A stretch of 64,000 nt of DNA, from contig JAJEKV010000057.1 of assembly GCA_021234155.1 (NCBI GenBank), positions 2,637,821-2,701,820 on the forward strand, read 5' to 3'. The translations under genes were made by a program, and so were the position numbers. How positions within the stretch are numbered: the stretch's first letter is position 1; every line of letters starts with the position of its first letter. The notes under the pieces were generated by a model. That model had not been told where the DNA came from and did not search any database. It saw only the letters and a list, made by a program, of their open reading frames with translations. This DNA comes from Isoetes taiwanensis (taxonomy: Eukaryota; Streptophyta; Lycopodiopsida; Isoetales; Isoetaceae). Shown here piece by piece: positions 11,601 through 23,600 of the stretch.

Positions 11601-14600
11601 TACGAACCTAAAGGGCATGTATATAGTGTAACTATTAAAGTTAAACGACCATTGGTTTTATATGGTCAATGGTTGGCTTCACATTTTGGAGCCAACCGAA
11701 CATTCAAAAAAGAAGGATTTACAGGTGGCCCGGATTCTCTGGCATAACCGTCGAAGCTATGAGTTTAATGGACGGTGCAGCTGTGGTACATTCAGACGAG
11801 CAGATTGAAGTATTCGGCAAGGATTTTATTGATCTAATTCATCCATTAGATCGATCTGAAGACCATCGAAATTGCTACAGTATACTGCTTAAGTCCAAAT
11901 GAACAGTGTCCTTATTTGAATATCTTACCATTGTCATTTTTACATTTGATAAAACAATTCTTGAAGGTGTTTATCTATGAATTGAGTTATTGAATTGTTT
12001 GAAGGTTTTTGCTCTAGTAAAGTTATTGTGCTAGAGTATTGTTGTGGATTTAGAATAATTGCGTAAATTGTTCTATAGATAAGGCTTGATTCCAGTATTT
12101 GGTATCAGAGCCATGTCAAGCAGATTTGGTGCAGGCCTTTTAAGCACAGTAGAAGTGTACAAAGGTGGCTCAGGATTTCAGGTTTGGAAAGATGCCATAA
12201 AGCACATTTTAGAGGTGGAAGATCTTTGGGATCTTGTCAACCCCTCTGGAGATTCTGGTACTCAAGAGAGCTCTGCCACAAGTAGAAATGTAAGAACTGG
12301 TAATGCAGGTGACTCAAATACTAATGCTGCAGCTATATGAGATACAAGCTCAGGTCAGACTTCAGCTACAATCTCTGCTCGAGTAGAATCAGGAAGAAGC
12401 CTGTTTGCAAAGTCTAAGGAGGCACAAGGCATCATTACCCCAAAGGTCAGTCCCACTATAAGATTAAAACTCAGAAATATGACTGCCAGGGAGATGTGGA
12501 ATTACATGTTGAAACATTATGAGGAGAAAACATCCTCTCAGATAGATCTGCTTGAAAAGGAGTTGAGAAAGTTAAAAATTAAGGAATGAAGGAAGGAAGG
12601 AAGTATATTTTAACGTCCGCGGAGGCCAAACTTGACCTATGAGATGGTACATGCAGTACACAAAGCAGATAAAACCACACCAAAAAGACAAATGCTACTA
12701 TACAATGTGTCCCTACTACTGGGATGAAAAAACCCCCACATGGGAGGAAAAACCCTGGTAGTAGGCTCTCGGGATCCCTTGTCTGTAAGGGATTCTCTAA
12801 CAGTAGAGACTTGCAAAATGTAGGATGCGAGGCGTGCAACCATTGGCGATGCCAAAGAATTGATCTTGTGGTGCCTCGGAGCATCTAAGATCAGCATGTG
12901 TTGCTCGGATATGCGTATATGCCGGACACTCTTGCAGAGCATGGTGCTCATCCTCTACTGTCCTGCATGTGGCAACACTGGCATATTCTCTCATGCCGGG
13001 GGATTCTCTGCCCTCCATCTGTAGTCCAACGACCTGTTTCAATTCTGAGATGATGGGACCCCGTCCTCACGGAGGCAATAGCTCTCCGTTTTTTTCATAG
13101 ATATATCGCGCTTTCAGGGCTTGGTGTGGGCCATGTTCCAGTGTTGGATTAACTTGCGTGTGGTAGTGCTCTGTTTTAGGCTTTGCACGAGTGGTTGCAT
13201 CCCACAGAGTGGTGGCAAAGCGCTCATTCAGGTGTGCAGCCTGTCCCTGGGCATCAGGCATAGCCACAATCTGCTGGTAGTCTATAGACCACGTTGCGAA
13301 CCACCCACGGCGGCGGTGCTCCTGCCATACCCTCTTGGTCGTTGTGGCTCTTGTGCCAATAACAAAGCCCTGGGAAGGCGTTGTGCATCCATCTTTGGTG
13401 ACCTTGTGGAAATATGCAAGATGTCTGCAAGATAGCGGAATGTTGCGGGGCGCGAACCCAGGTCTCATATAGCAAAATCGATAAGGCACCGCGGTCCTTG
13501 ATACCTAGATCGTATGTTAAGAAGGCCTTTTGCACCCTCTCTAGCTTATCCGGTGTTCTTGCTAATTTTTGGACCCCGGACCTCTACCCCATACAACAAT
13601 CTTTGGTTCAACGAGTGCTCTGAACAGGTGTGCTCTACGTGCCCAGTCACATAGGTCTATTCTGTAGCAGCTATTCTGCATAGCATACAGGGCTTTCCAT
13701 CCCGCGCTGACCCGTCTTTCCACACAGTCATCCCATAACATGCTAGCGCAAAAGTCGATTCCCAGATACTTGAAGGTCCTTACAACATCCACCTTCTGTC
13801 CTCTGTAATAGAGATCTGGGATATCATGCTGCGAGGAGAGGACTGCCAGGAGCTTAGTTTTCTGCAGGTTCACCGTCATTCCTGTTGTGTCACAGAACCC
13901 ACTAAGAGCGTCCAAATCTTTGCTGCATACTCCCGGCTGTATGGGAAAAAAGTCTACATCATGCATAGAGCAATTGCCTTATCTTTGTATGCCTCTCGGT
14001 AGCTGTGGGCCACCGCCCCCATGTTCTTGCATCCAAGTCTCCAACTTGTCAATGTAGAGACCAAAGAGCGTTGGAGATAACGGACATCCCTGTTTAACCC
14101 CTATGGTGCTAGCAACTCGCTGATCTGATGCAGGCAATGCAGCATATATCCCATCATAGAGTCTATAGATGACATTTTGTAAGTCCTGTGGGGCATGCAG
14201 CGCCTGCAAATGCTGCCACAACAGGTCCCGAGGGACCGTATCATATGCCGTCTTGAAATCTACGAAAGCAGAGCATAGTGTCACGCCGCGCATTGCGAGT
14301 AGCTTCCATAAGGATTCTGAGAGTGAATATATGGTCGATTGTGGAGTGGGCAGGGCGAAACCCTGCCTGGCCAACTGCACGCACTCCAGCTTCCTCAGCC
14401 CACTGAGTTAACTTCTTCTCCACCACACCTGCTAAAAGCTTTGCGAGTAATGGGCTCACCATGATCATGCGGTAGTTCGCCGAATCATCCCTATTACCTG
14501 TCTTATGAATTGGGGTGACCTTGCTAACCATCCACTCTCCCGGGAGGCCCTCCCTTATGGCCTGGTTAATAATCGCTGTCAGAGGCCCTAGCAAAGCTGG

Positions 14601-17600
14601 CCCACCCCATTTCAATAACTTCGGCTTGAAGTCCCCGCAAGTCCCCGGCTTTGCCATTAGCCAGGTGTCTAAGGCCCTGTTGGATGTCTTCCTCCGTGAG
14701 CTGCAGCATTTCTCCTACCTGATCACGGAACCCCGCCACCGCCTCCCCGGGGATCATACTGACTCCTCCAAGCGATGCATCCAGCGGTCTCACGGTAATA
14801 TTGCGGGTGGTTGATGCCTCTTGTACAACACCCTCGCCGGAAGGCTTTTCGGCTCGATCATCAACAAATCAAACATGCGCTGGCGATGGTGCGCAATGTA
14901 CGCATGCTTTTTGGATTTCAAGAATGCTCTATAGTCACGAATGGCTGCTTTGCCGCGGTGTGGATCGGGACGAGGCGTAGTTGGGTCTTTAGAGCCTTGC
15001 ACTCAGCGTCAAACCAGGGATTCTGAGGGAACTGTGCAGTGTCCATTCGCGAGCGATCCCTCGTTGCAAAGCATGCACTAGCTGCTGTGAGTAAGGCATG
15101 TACAAGCCATTCCCACCTATCATGTAACGTGCAAAGGGCATCAATCCCCTGCAGTTCACGTTCCAACACAGACTCATATTCTGCTTGCTTTCGATAGTCG
15201 GGGATGTATCTCAACCCCTGATGGTTTCTACTCTGTGATTGCGCTACTGAGTGCTCCCAATCCAAAGTGACATAAAGTGGATAGTGGTCCGACAAAGCCT
15301 CCTCATCTCCTGTTCGTGTGCCAATTGAGAGCTCGCTGATCATGTCAAGTCCTACCACTGGAGCAAGGAGATAGTCTACCACGCTAGCTCCACCATCATG
15401 TCTATTGCTCTTGCAAGTAAAACCCCATGATTGTGGCCATCTGATCATACCATTGCACACTACCATGTCAAAGACCTGACAGAGTTGAACCAACTCCCTT
15501 CCAAAGGCCTTGGTGACTGGGATGAAGATGATGTTTCAAATTTCTTTAATAAATTTGACAACATTGTAGCAGATTTAAATGGGGCAGGAGTGACTCTAAC
15601 TGATACATATCAAGTTCTTGCCATAGCCAGGGCTGTTTCAGAAAATGAAAACCTTTCTTTGTTCATTAGGAACATAGCCAAAACTCGTGAAGATGCTGAA
15701 GGGATTCTAAGAACAGAAATAGAGCAAAAAAGGGTTGCTGCAGCTGTTTGATTTGCATGGAAATATAATTGACATTGAGAATGTACTTTGTGTACCAACT
15801 CTTGTCAAAAATCTCATTTCAGTGAGTCAGGTTGTTGATTTAGGTTACAGAGTCACTTTTGACTCAGATGCTTGTAAGATTTCAATTGGAAATGAAATAA
15901 AATTTCTTGCAAAAAGGGTTGGAAACCTTTTTCAGTTGAATGATGTGGTTGTTGGCAGCATAAATTCTGTGCAGAATCTGAATTTGCACTTTGGCACAAT
16001 AGATTGGCACATACACATTGCAACAATGTGAAATATTTAGCCAAAAAAGGATGGATTCAATGCAAAGAGCTAAAATCTGAAAAGTTTTTATGTGAAGGCT
16101 GTATGCTTGGCAAGCTGAATAGGTTGCCTTTTTCAAAATCTAAACATAGGGCAACAAGTGTTCTGGAACTAGTTCACACTGACCTTTGTGGTCCTCTAAA
16201 TGTAAGAGGAAGGACGAAAAAGAGGTACTTCATATCCTTTATTGATGATTATAGCAGAAAATGTAAATGTTATTGTTTGGCTCGAAAGTCTCAAGCCTTA
16301 AATGCTTTCAAACAATATGTCTATGAAACAGAAAGGGAAACTGGAGCTAAATTAAAATGCATTCGTTCTGACAGAGGAGGAGAGTATTTATCAAACAAGT
16401 TTAAGCAATTCTGTATTTCTAATGGCATAAAGAGGCAGCTTACATGTAGGTACAGTCCCCAACAAAATGGGGTTGCAGAAAGAAAAAACAGAACTTTAAT
16501 GGATGCAGTGAGATCCATGATTAAAAATTGTGGATTACCTAATTATCTCTGGGAAGAGGCTTTGAAGACAGCAGTACAAATCCAAAACAATTTGCCAACA
16601 TCAAGTCTAAAAGGTAATGTCCCTAACTTGCTTTGGTCAAATTCTATAAAGGATGTAAACTATGATATGTACAAATGCTATGGTTGTTTGGTGTATTTTC
16701 ACATTCCTGTAGAACTAAGGCAGAAACTAGATAGCAAAGCGGAAGCTGGCTATCTAGTTGGATATGATGAAGAAGCAAAAGGATACAGAATTTTTGTGCC
16801 AAAGAGTAAAGAGATAATTGTAAGTAGAGATGTTTGTTTTGATGAAAATACCCTGTATAAGGACAGACATGCAAAATCTGCTGACAGCAAAACAGTTCAA
16901 AATGTGGAACAAGAAATAGATAAAATGCAAAACTTGGAACCAGACATATGCTCTAATGTTGACTCAGACAGTGATTCAGAAAAGGGAGAAACTGAAATTA
17001 TAGATGGTGATGAGGAACGTGAGGAACAGCCAACAAAAAGCCATGATGAAGAACTAGAACCCGCCTTGATTCAAAGAAAAAGAAAAACACAAGTAGAGAG
17101 GTTACTTCAAGAAGCACACATTAACAATGAAGGCTATGGTAGGACAGAAAGAGGAAGGAGTTTGAGACTGGAAAGACAAGGGCAGGAACTAGAACAACAA
17201 GACATAGATCAAATTCTGGCCATTATGGATGATGAGGTTGTACCCTCTACTGTAGAAGAAGCTCTGAATTCAGTAGACAAGGAAAATTGGCTAAAAGCCA
17301 TGCAGGAGGAATTAGAATCCTTTAAGTGTACTCACACTTATGATCTTGTAATTGAACCAAAAGAGAAAAATATTATAGGCAGCAAATGGATTTTTAGAAT
17401 CGAAGATTGTGCAGATGGAACAAAAAAGTACAAAGCAAGGTTAGTAGCTCAGGGATATACTCAAAAAAGGGGCAGGGATTATGACGAGACATATTCTCCT
17501 ATTGTGAAATTAACTAGCATTAGATTACTGCTTAGCTTGGCAAATGCTAGAAACTCGGAACTCCATCACATGGACGTAAAGACAGCATTTTTGAATGCAA

Positions 17601-20600
17601 AAATTGATGGAGATGTTTACATGAGGCAGGCCCCTGGATTTGTTCAAAAGAATGACATGGTGTGGAAGTTGAACAAAGCAGTTTATGGCTTAAAACAAGC
17701 TTCAAGGTAATGGTAATTTTGCATAGACCATTACTTGAGAGAACAAGGGTTTGAGAAATTGAAAAATGATGGCAACATTTATAGATTCAGAAATGGAGAG
17801 AATTATTGCATGATTGCTCTTTATGTTGATGATTGCATTATGATTGCAAATAATACTCATTGTCTAGCTCACTGCAAGGAAATTCTCAAAGCCAGATTTC
17901 AAATGACAGATTTGGGAGAGTTAAAACAATTTCTTGGCATAGAAGTGAATCGAGATAGGGATAAGAAAATTCTGAAACTGAAACAAAGCAAGCATATTCA
18001 GAACATGTTGAAAAGGTTTAACCTGGAAGATGCAAACCCAGTCTCCACACCAATAACTTCAGGCCACAGATTGACTGAAGAAAAAGGAATATCAGAAAAG
18101 GAGATAAAGGATATGGAAAAAGTGCCATATAGAGCTTTAGTTGGATGTTTGCTCTATTTATCCAATAACACCAAACTTGACATATCCTATATTGTGAATG
18201 TACTTAGTAGAAAATCTCATAATCCAAGTAAAGACCACTGGCAAGCAGGGAAAAGAGTGCTCATATATTTGAAAAATACTCAAGACTTTGGCATAACATA
18301 TGACTCAGATAATCTGGAACTTTCTATGCTGACTGGGGAGGAGACCTCAGTTCTAGAAAATCAACATCTGGATTTGTAATTTATCTAGGGGGTGGAGCAG
18401 TAAATTGGAAAAGCAAAAGGCAAACTGCCATAGCCATGTCAACTGAAGCAGAGTATGCTGCCTCATTTTTGGTTGCAAAAGAAATAACTTGGCTCAGAAG
18501 ACTTCTGGAAGAATTAGAATGTGTACAAGCAAACCCTACAAGGATATGGACAGACAACCAAAGTTGTATTGCAATAGTCAAGAATCCTGTTGATCACGAG
18601 AGGACAAAACATATTGAGCTCAATATTCATTTTATCAGGGATTTAGCTGAGAAAAAGTATATTCAAATGAGTTACATTAAGACAGAAAATCAGGTTGCTG
18701 ACATTTTTACAAAAGCCTTGGCAGTTGGCAAATTTGTACAGCACAGGAACAGCTTGAAGGTAACATGAACTTATGAACTTAAGGTTATGCTGAAACAGTG
18801 AAGAACAAGTAGCAGAAAATCTCACAGAACATTGTTTACAGTTGAAAATACTTTGTTTACAGTTAACAGGTTTCAAATAGTGCAGGCATTCTTTGAAAGA
18901 TTATTTAATTATATGGTGAAGGAGGAATGTTGGAGTTCACCATATAATTGTGTTTGACTGATCATGTTAACCTAACTCAACAGTGACAGTGCCCTGTGCA
19001 AATGCAAACATCTACCCTAATGGTTTATATGAACCTAAAGGGCATGTATATAGTGTAACTATTAAAGTTAAACCACCATTGGTTTTATATGGTCAATGGT
19101 TGGCTTCACATTTTGGAGCCAACCGAACATTCAAAAAAGAAGGATTTACAGGTGGCCCGGATTCTCTGGCATAACCGTCGAAGCTATGAGTTTAATGGAC
19201 GGTGCAGCTGTGGTACATTCAGACGAGCAGATTGAAGTATTCGGCAAGGATTTTATTGATCTAATTCATCCATTAGATCGATCTGAAGACCATCAAAATT
19301 GCTACAGTATACTGCTTAAGTCCAAATGAACAGTGTCCTTATTTGAATATCTTACCATTGTCATTTTTACATTTGATAAAACAATTCTTGAAGGTGTTTA
19401 TCTATGAATTGAGTTATTGAATTGTTTGAAGGTTTTTGCTCTAGTAAAGTTATTGTGCTAGAGTATTGTTGTGGATTTAGAATAATTGCATAAATTGTTC
19501 TATAGATAAGGCTTGATTCTAACATTTTGAACATTGTAGAACTATCTAGAGTCCTTTAGAACTTGCTAGAAGATTCTAATTAAAGGATTATAGAAATTTC
19601 TAGAGCAATCTAGAATCTAGATTCTAGCATATTCTAGAGGATTCTAGAATATTCTAGAGGATTCTAAAATCTTCTAAAACATTCTACTTTCTGGAATATT
19701 CTATAAAATTCTAGAACTTTCTGAAATTTCTAAAACATCCTAGAACTAATAGAATCCTAGAACTAATTTCTATAAAATTCTAGAACTTTCTAGAGCAATC
19801 TAATAGACTCCTGACATTTCTAAAACATTTCAGAATTATTTGGAACATTCTAGAACTCTAGAGAACTGAATCAGAATGCCCATCCTCATGTGGATGGCCC
19901 CCTTATACACTGGAAAATGGGCCTCTTTATGCATGAAGACATGTGGGATCTTTATGGACAAATAGACGGACGAGATGGGCCATCAGATCCAACGGCTCAG
20001 ATCGCATCTATCAGAACATTTTAGAACTTTCTAGAACAATCTAGAACATAGAACTTTCTAGAACTTCCTAGAGCATTTTAGAGCATTCCAGAACTAGCAT
20101 TTCAAAACATTCTAGAACATTGTAGACCTGTCTAGAACATTCTAGAATTTTTTAAACATTCTCCTCTAGATCCTTACCCTTAAGCATGTATGAAATATCA
20201 CTTTTTATAATCAATCAATGTCTGGTCTAATGGTTAGAATTGGGGGTTTTTTAGGCGCGGGGGTCGGGGAGGAGGGGCGGGGTGTCAAATCCCTCAAACA
20301 ATATAAAAAAAAAATTCAAAGTCTCTTCCTAAGATTAATTAAAAATACTAAGGCCCGAGCATGCAACGAGAGCCATAGGATCTTGAACCAAGGATTAGGC
20401 GTAGAATCACGTAGGGCATATCTAAAGCAACGTGAACTGTAGGATCTTTGATCAACGATCAGGATCAAGAACAACTTGGACCGTAGGATCATCTATATAT
20501 AAACTCCCAAGCCATTTGGGTCATATCCCAGAGCAACGTGAGCCATAGGACCTCGTATCGAGGATCGGGATCAAGAACAACCTGGATCGTAGGATCTTCG

Positions 20601-23600
20601 ATATATAATCTCCTACACCATCTAGACCAGATATATATAAACTCCCAAGCCATTTGGGCCGTAGGATATATCCTAGAGCAACTAGAGCAACATGAACCGT
20701 AGGATCTCATATCAACGATCAGGATCAAGAACAACTTGGATCGTACGATGGTCTATATATAATCTCCCAAGCCATCTAGGTCATATATATATAAACTCAG
20801 AAGCCAGTTGGGCCATAGGATATACCCCAGAGCAACATGAGCCTTCGGATCTCGTATCGACGATCAGGATCAAGATCTGGATCGTAGAATCGTCTATATA
20901 TAATCTCCCAAGCCATCTAGGCTGTAAGATGTATTCCAAATCAACGTGTGCCGTAGGATCTCGAATCGACATTCTAGATTAAAGTGTACAACATTCATAA
21001 GGACATATATAGGTACTAGGAAAGGGCCGCCCTTTTTCTTTTGTGATTTCTCGGCTCGGCACAGAAGCGGGTCTACCTATGTACTCCTACTACCAATTCC
21101 AAACTATCACCCATTAGGAGCTTACTCAACCTTGTCTCGGACTCGCCTCGGTCATACACACCTACTACCATTACCTACTATAAACTCCAAAGTATCACCC
21201 ATTGGGAGCTTATTCACACCTATTACCAATTTCAAAGTATCACCCATTGGGAGCTTATTCACACCTACTATCAATTCCAAAGGCTCAACCATTAGAAGTT
21301 GACTCACACTTGTAGTACTCAAAATTCATTTGTCAATCTATGAGGAGCTTATTGCCACCTATTGCCCTTTTCTTTTGTGATTCCTCGGCTCGGCCTCGGC
21401 TTGGGCATTTGGTCGACACATCTACTACCAATACCTACTATCAACTCCAAAGTATCAGCCATTGGGAGTGTACTCACACTTATTACCAATTTCAAAAGTA
21501 TCACCCATTGGGAGCGAGCTTCATTTGTCAATCTATGAGGAGCTTACTGCCAATTCCAAAGTATTACCCAAGAAGAGTTGACTCACACCTACTACCAATT
21601 TGAAAGTACAACATATGAGGCATGTAGAGCGTATACACGCCTACTACTAATACCTATCAATTCCAAAGTATCATGCATTGGAAGCTTATTCACACCTACT
21701 ACCAATTCCAAAGTTATCACCCAATGGGAGCTTACTCACACCTACTATCAATTCCAAAGTCTCACCCATTAGAAGTTGACTCACACTTGTAGTACTCAAC
21801 ATTCATTTGTCAATCTACGAGGAGCTTGCTGCCACCTGTTGCTCTTTTCTTTTGTGATTCCTCGGCTAGCCTCGGGCTCAGTCTTCGGCCGACACACCTA
21901 CTACCAATACGTACTACCAACTCCAAAGTATCAGCCATTGGGAGCTTACTCACACCTACTACCAATTCCAAAGTATCACCCATTGGGAGCTTATTCACAC
22001 CTACTATTCAATTTTAAAGTCTCGTGCATTAGCAGCTCATTCACACTTACTATATTCGATCTTCAATTATCAATCTATGAGGATCTTACTGCCATCTATT
22101 GCCAATTACAAAGTGTCACCATGAAGAGAACTCACACCTACTACCAATTTGAAATCATAGACGAGGAGCTGACTCATACCTACTACAATTTCAAAGTATC
22201 ACCCATTTAGAGTGAGCTCACTCCGACCTACTACCATTTCTAATGTATTATCTATTTTAAAAACTTTAAGATTCTAGAGCTATCTAGAACATCTTATTTT
22301 GAGTTTTTTGCATGTAACTTTCTATTTCTAGGTTGAGATGCTTACCCTAAGCATCTGGAACATCCCAAAATATTGCATTTTAATTGTTTGAGAAGTTTCA
22401 AAAAGCTTTTCATTTTTAGGCTGAGGTGCATATCTTGAGCATCTGGAACCTTCCAGAACATTCTATTTTGATTTTCCAGAAGCTTAAAAAAACTTTCTAT
22501 TTTTAGACTGAGCTACTTACTCTGAGTATTTGGAACATTCCAGAAGATTCTATTTTGAGCATCTAGAACCTTCCATAACATTCTATTTTGACTTTTGAGA
22601 AGTTTCAAAAAACTTTCCTTTTTTAGACTAAGCACGGAATAGGGTTCGATGTGGTGGGTAGAGTCATACCAGAAGCCAAATATAACTAGCATGCGAGGCT
22701 GAGGCTGAAGGAAAGGCAAGAAGCGTCCACAGCACACGCACGAACACATCCAGACTAAAAAACCAGAGGAAGGCAGCATCAAGAATGAGGGAAGGACGTC
22801 AGATGCAGTCACACATCCGCGCAACACACTCAACCAATGCAAGCCATGAACCAAATAGCGAGCACACAGACAGAGAAGAACGTCAGAAGCCCAAGAGGCG
22901 ACCATGCAACACACTGAGTGCAAGCATACAAAGGGGAGGGGAGAGGCAACACCACTCGGGAGAGGGTTACAGGGGAGACATGAAGAACCAGCCACATCCA
23001 CCTCAAGAAAGGGTCCAAGAATCCATACAAAGCATCCCAAAAGAAGCCTCTGATGCTAGATGGGTGGAAGAATGTAATCATACTCTCCACCAAATCGGAC
23101 CCTAATGGTCCCTGTGCTCCCCCCCGAAGGGGGGGAGCTAAAGAGGAGGGACCAACCCCTAGGAGGGCTAAAAAACCACACCTCATCCTAAGATGAGGCC
23201 ATAGGCCCCCAACCTCCCTTAAAGACGGAGGGGGATCATGTAAAGGCAAAGAAGCCAAAAGCTGCACCATCAACTCTTTTTTTTTTTTTTTTTTTTTTTT
23301 TCACAAAAGAAGGCTAGGGAGGGAAGGGGACGAGAGAGAAAAAAGGGGGGGACATGGGAAGGAAGAGAAAACAGAGGGGGATGAAAGAGAGGAGAAGACA
23401 CTAGAACAAGGCGAGTCCCCATGGGTGAGGGTTCGAATCCCCTACACTACGTGGAACTTTTAAAAAGCCCTCAGTAAGTTGGAGGGAGAACATGGAGGGC
23501 CGAGATCGCACCACGTGGCGCCTGCTCGACCATCGGATGGGACGTGGAAGACGGATGGAGCGTGGAAGACAGACTCGGACTCACAGACGTCATATGATAT

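Larger units (their letters stand above)
11499..19524 (+). mobile_element. Ty1/copia LTR retrotransposon, 8.0 kb, carrying a nested LINE
   Basis: The LTRs are 11499-12097 and 18928-19524. They begin TGTTGG, and the 3' copy ends CA. The 5-bp sequence TTTTG flanks both sides (11494-11498 and 19525-19529), a perfect target duplication. A primer-binding site matching initiator tRNA-Met (TGGTATCAGAGCC) lies at 12100 and a polypurine tract at 18915-18927. Inside, in copia order, come gag, integrase, reverse transcriptase and RNase H. The LTRs differ by about ten substitutions and one 2-bp indel in ~597 bp, so insertion is recent. The coding region is nonetheless broken: stop in gag, LINE in gag, no nucleocapsid zinc knuckle or protease active site visible, two stops in RT, and a frameshift in RNase H. 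It must have moved using proteins supplied in trans, or decayed quickly. It lies in the 17.9-kb PH-gene intron. Confidence 0.95.

Noticed and set aside
11556-11902. Reading frames of 63 and 77 codons, repeated at 18983-19329
   Set aside because: They lie inside the LTRs and occur identically in both, with no known protein motif. Treated as LTR sequence.
21340-22210. Open frames of 87-144 codons
   Set aside because: They are read through the 45-bp minisatellite, whose period is a multiple of three.
20408-22245. CRISPR-like spaced repeats
   Set aside because: Repeats are degenerate tandem units without unique spacers or cas genes, in a plant nuclear context.
22513-23273. Minus-strand frames of 175 and 147 codons rich in Leu, Cys and Pro
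   Set aside because: They could be taken for membrane proteins, but they have no recognised domain and run through hairpin and low-complexity sequence.
23411-23460. Possible tRNA gene
   Set aside because: Box B is perfect, but no matching D-arm or anticodon arm is seen upstream at normal spacing.
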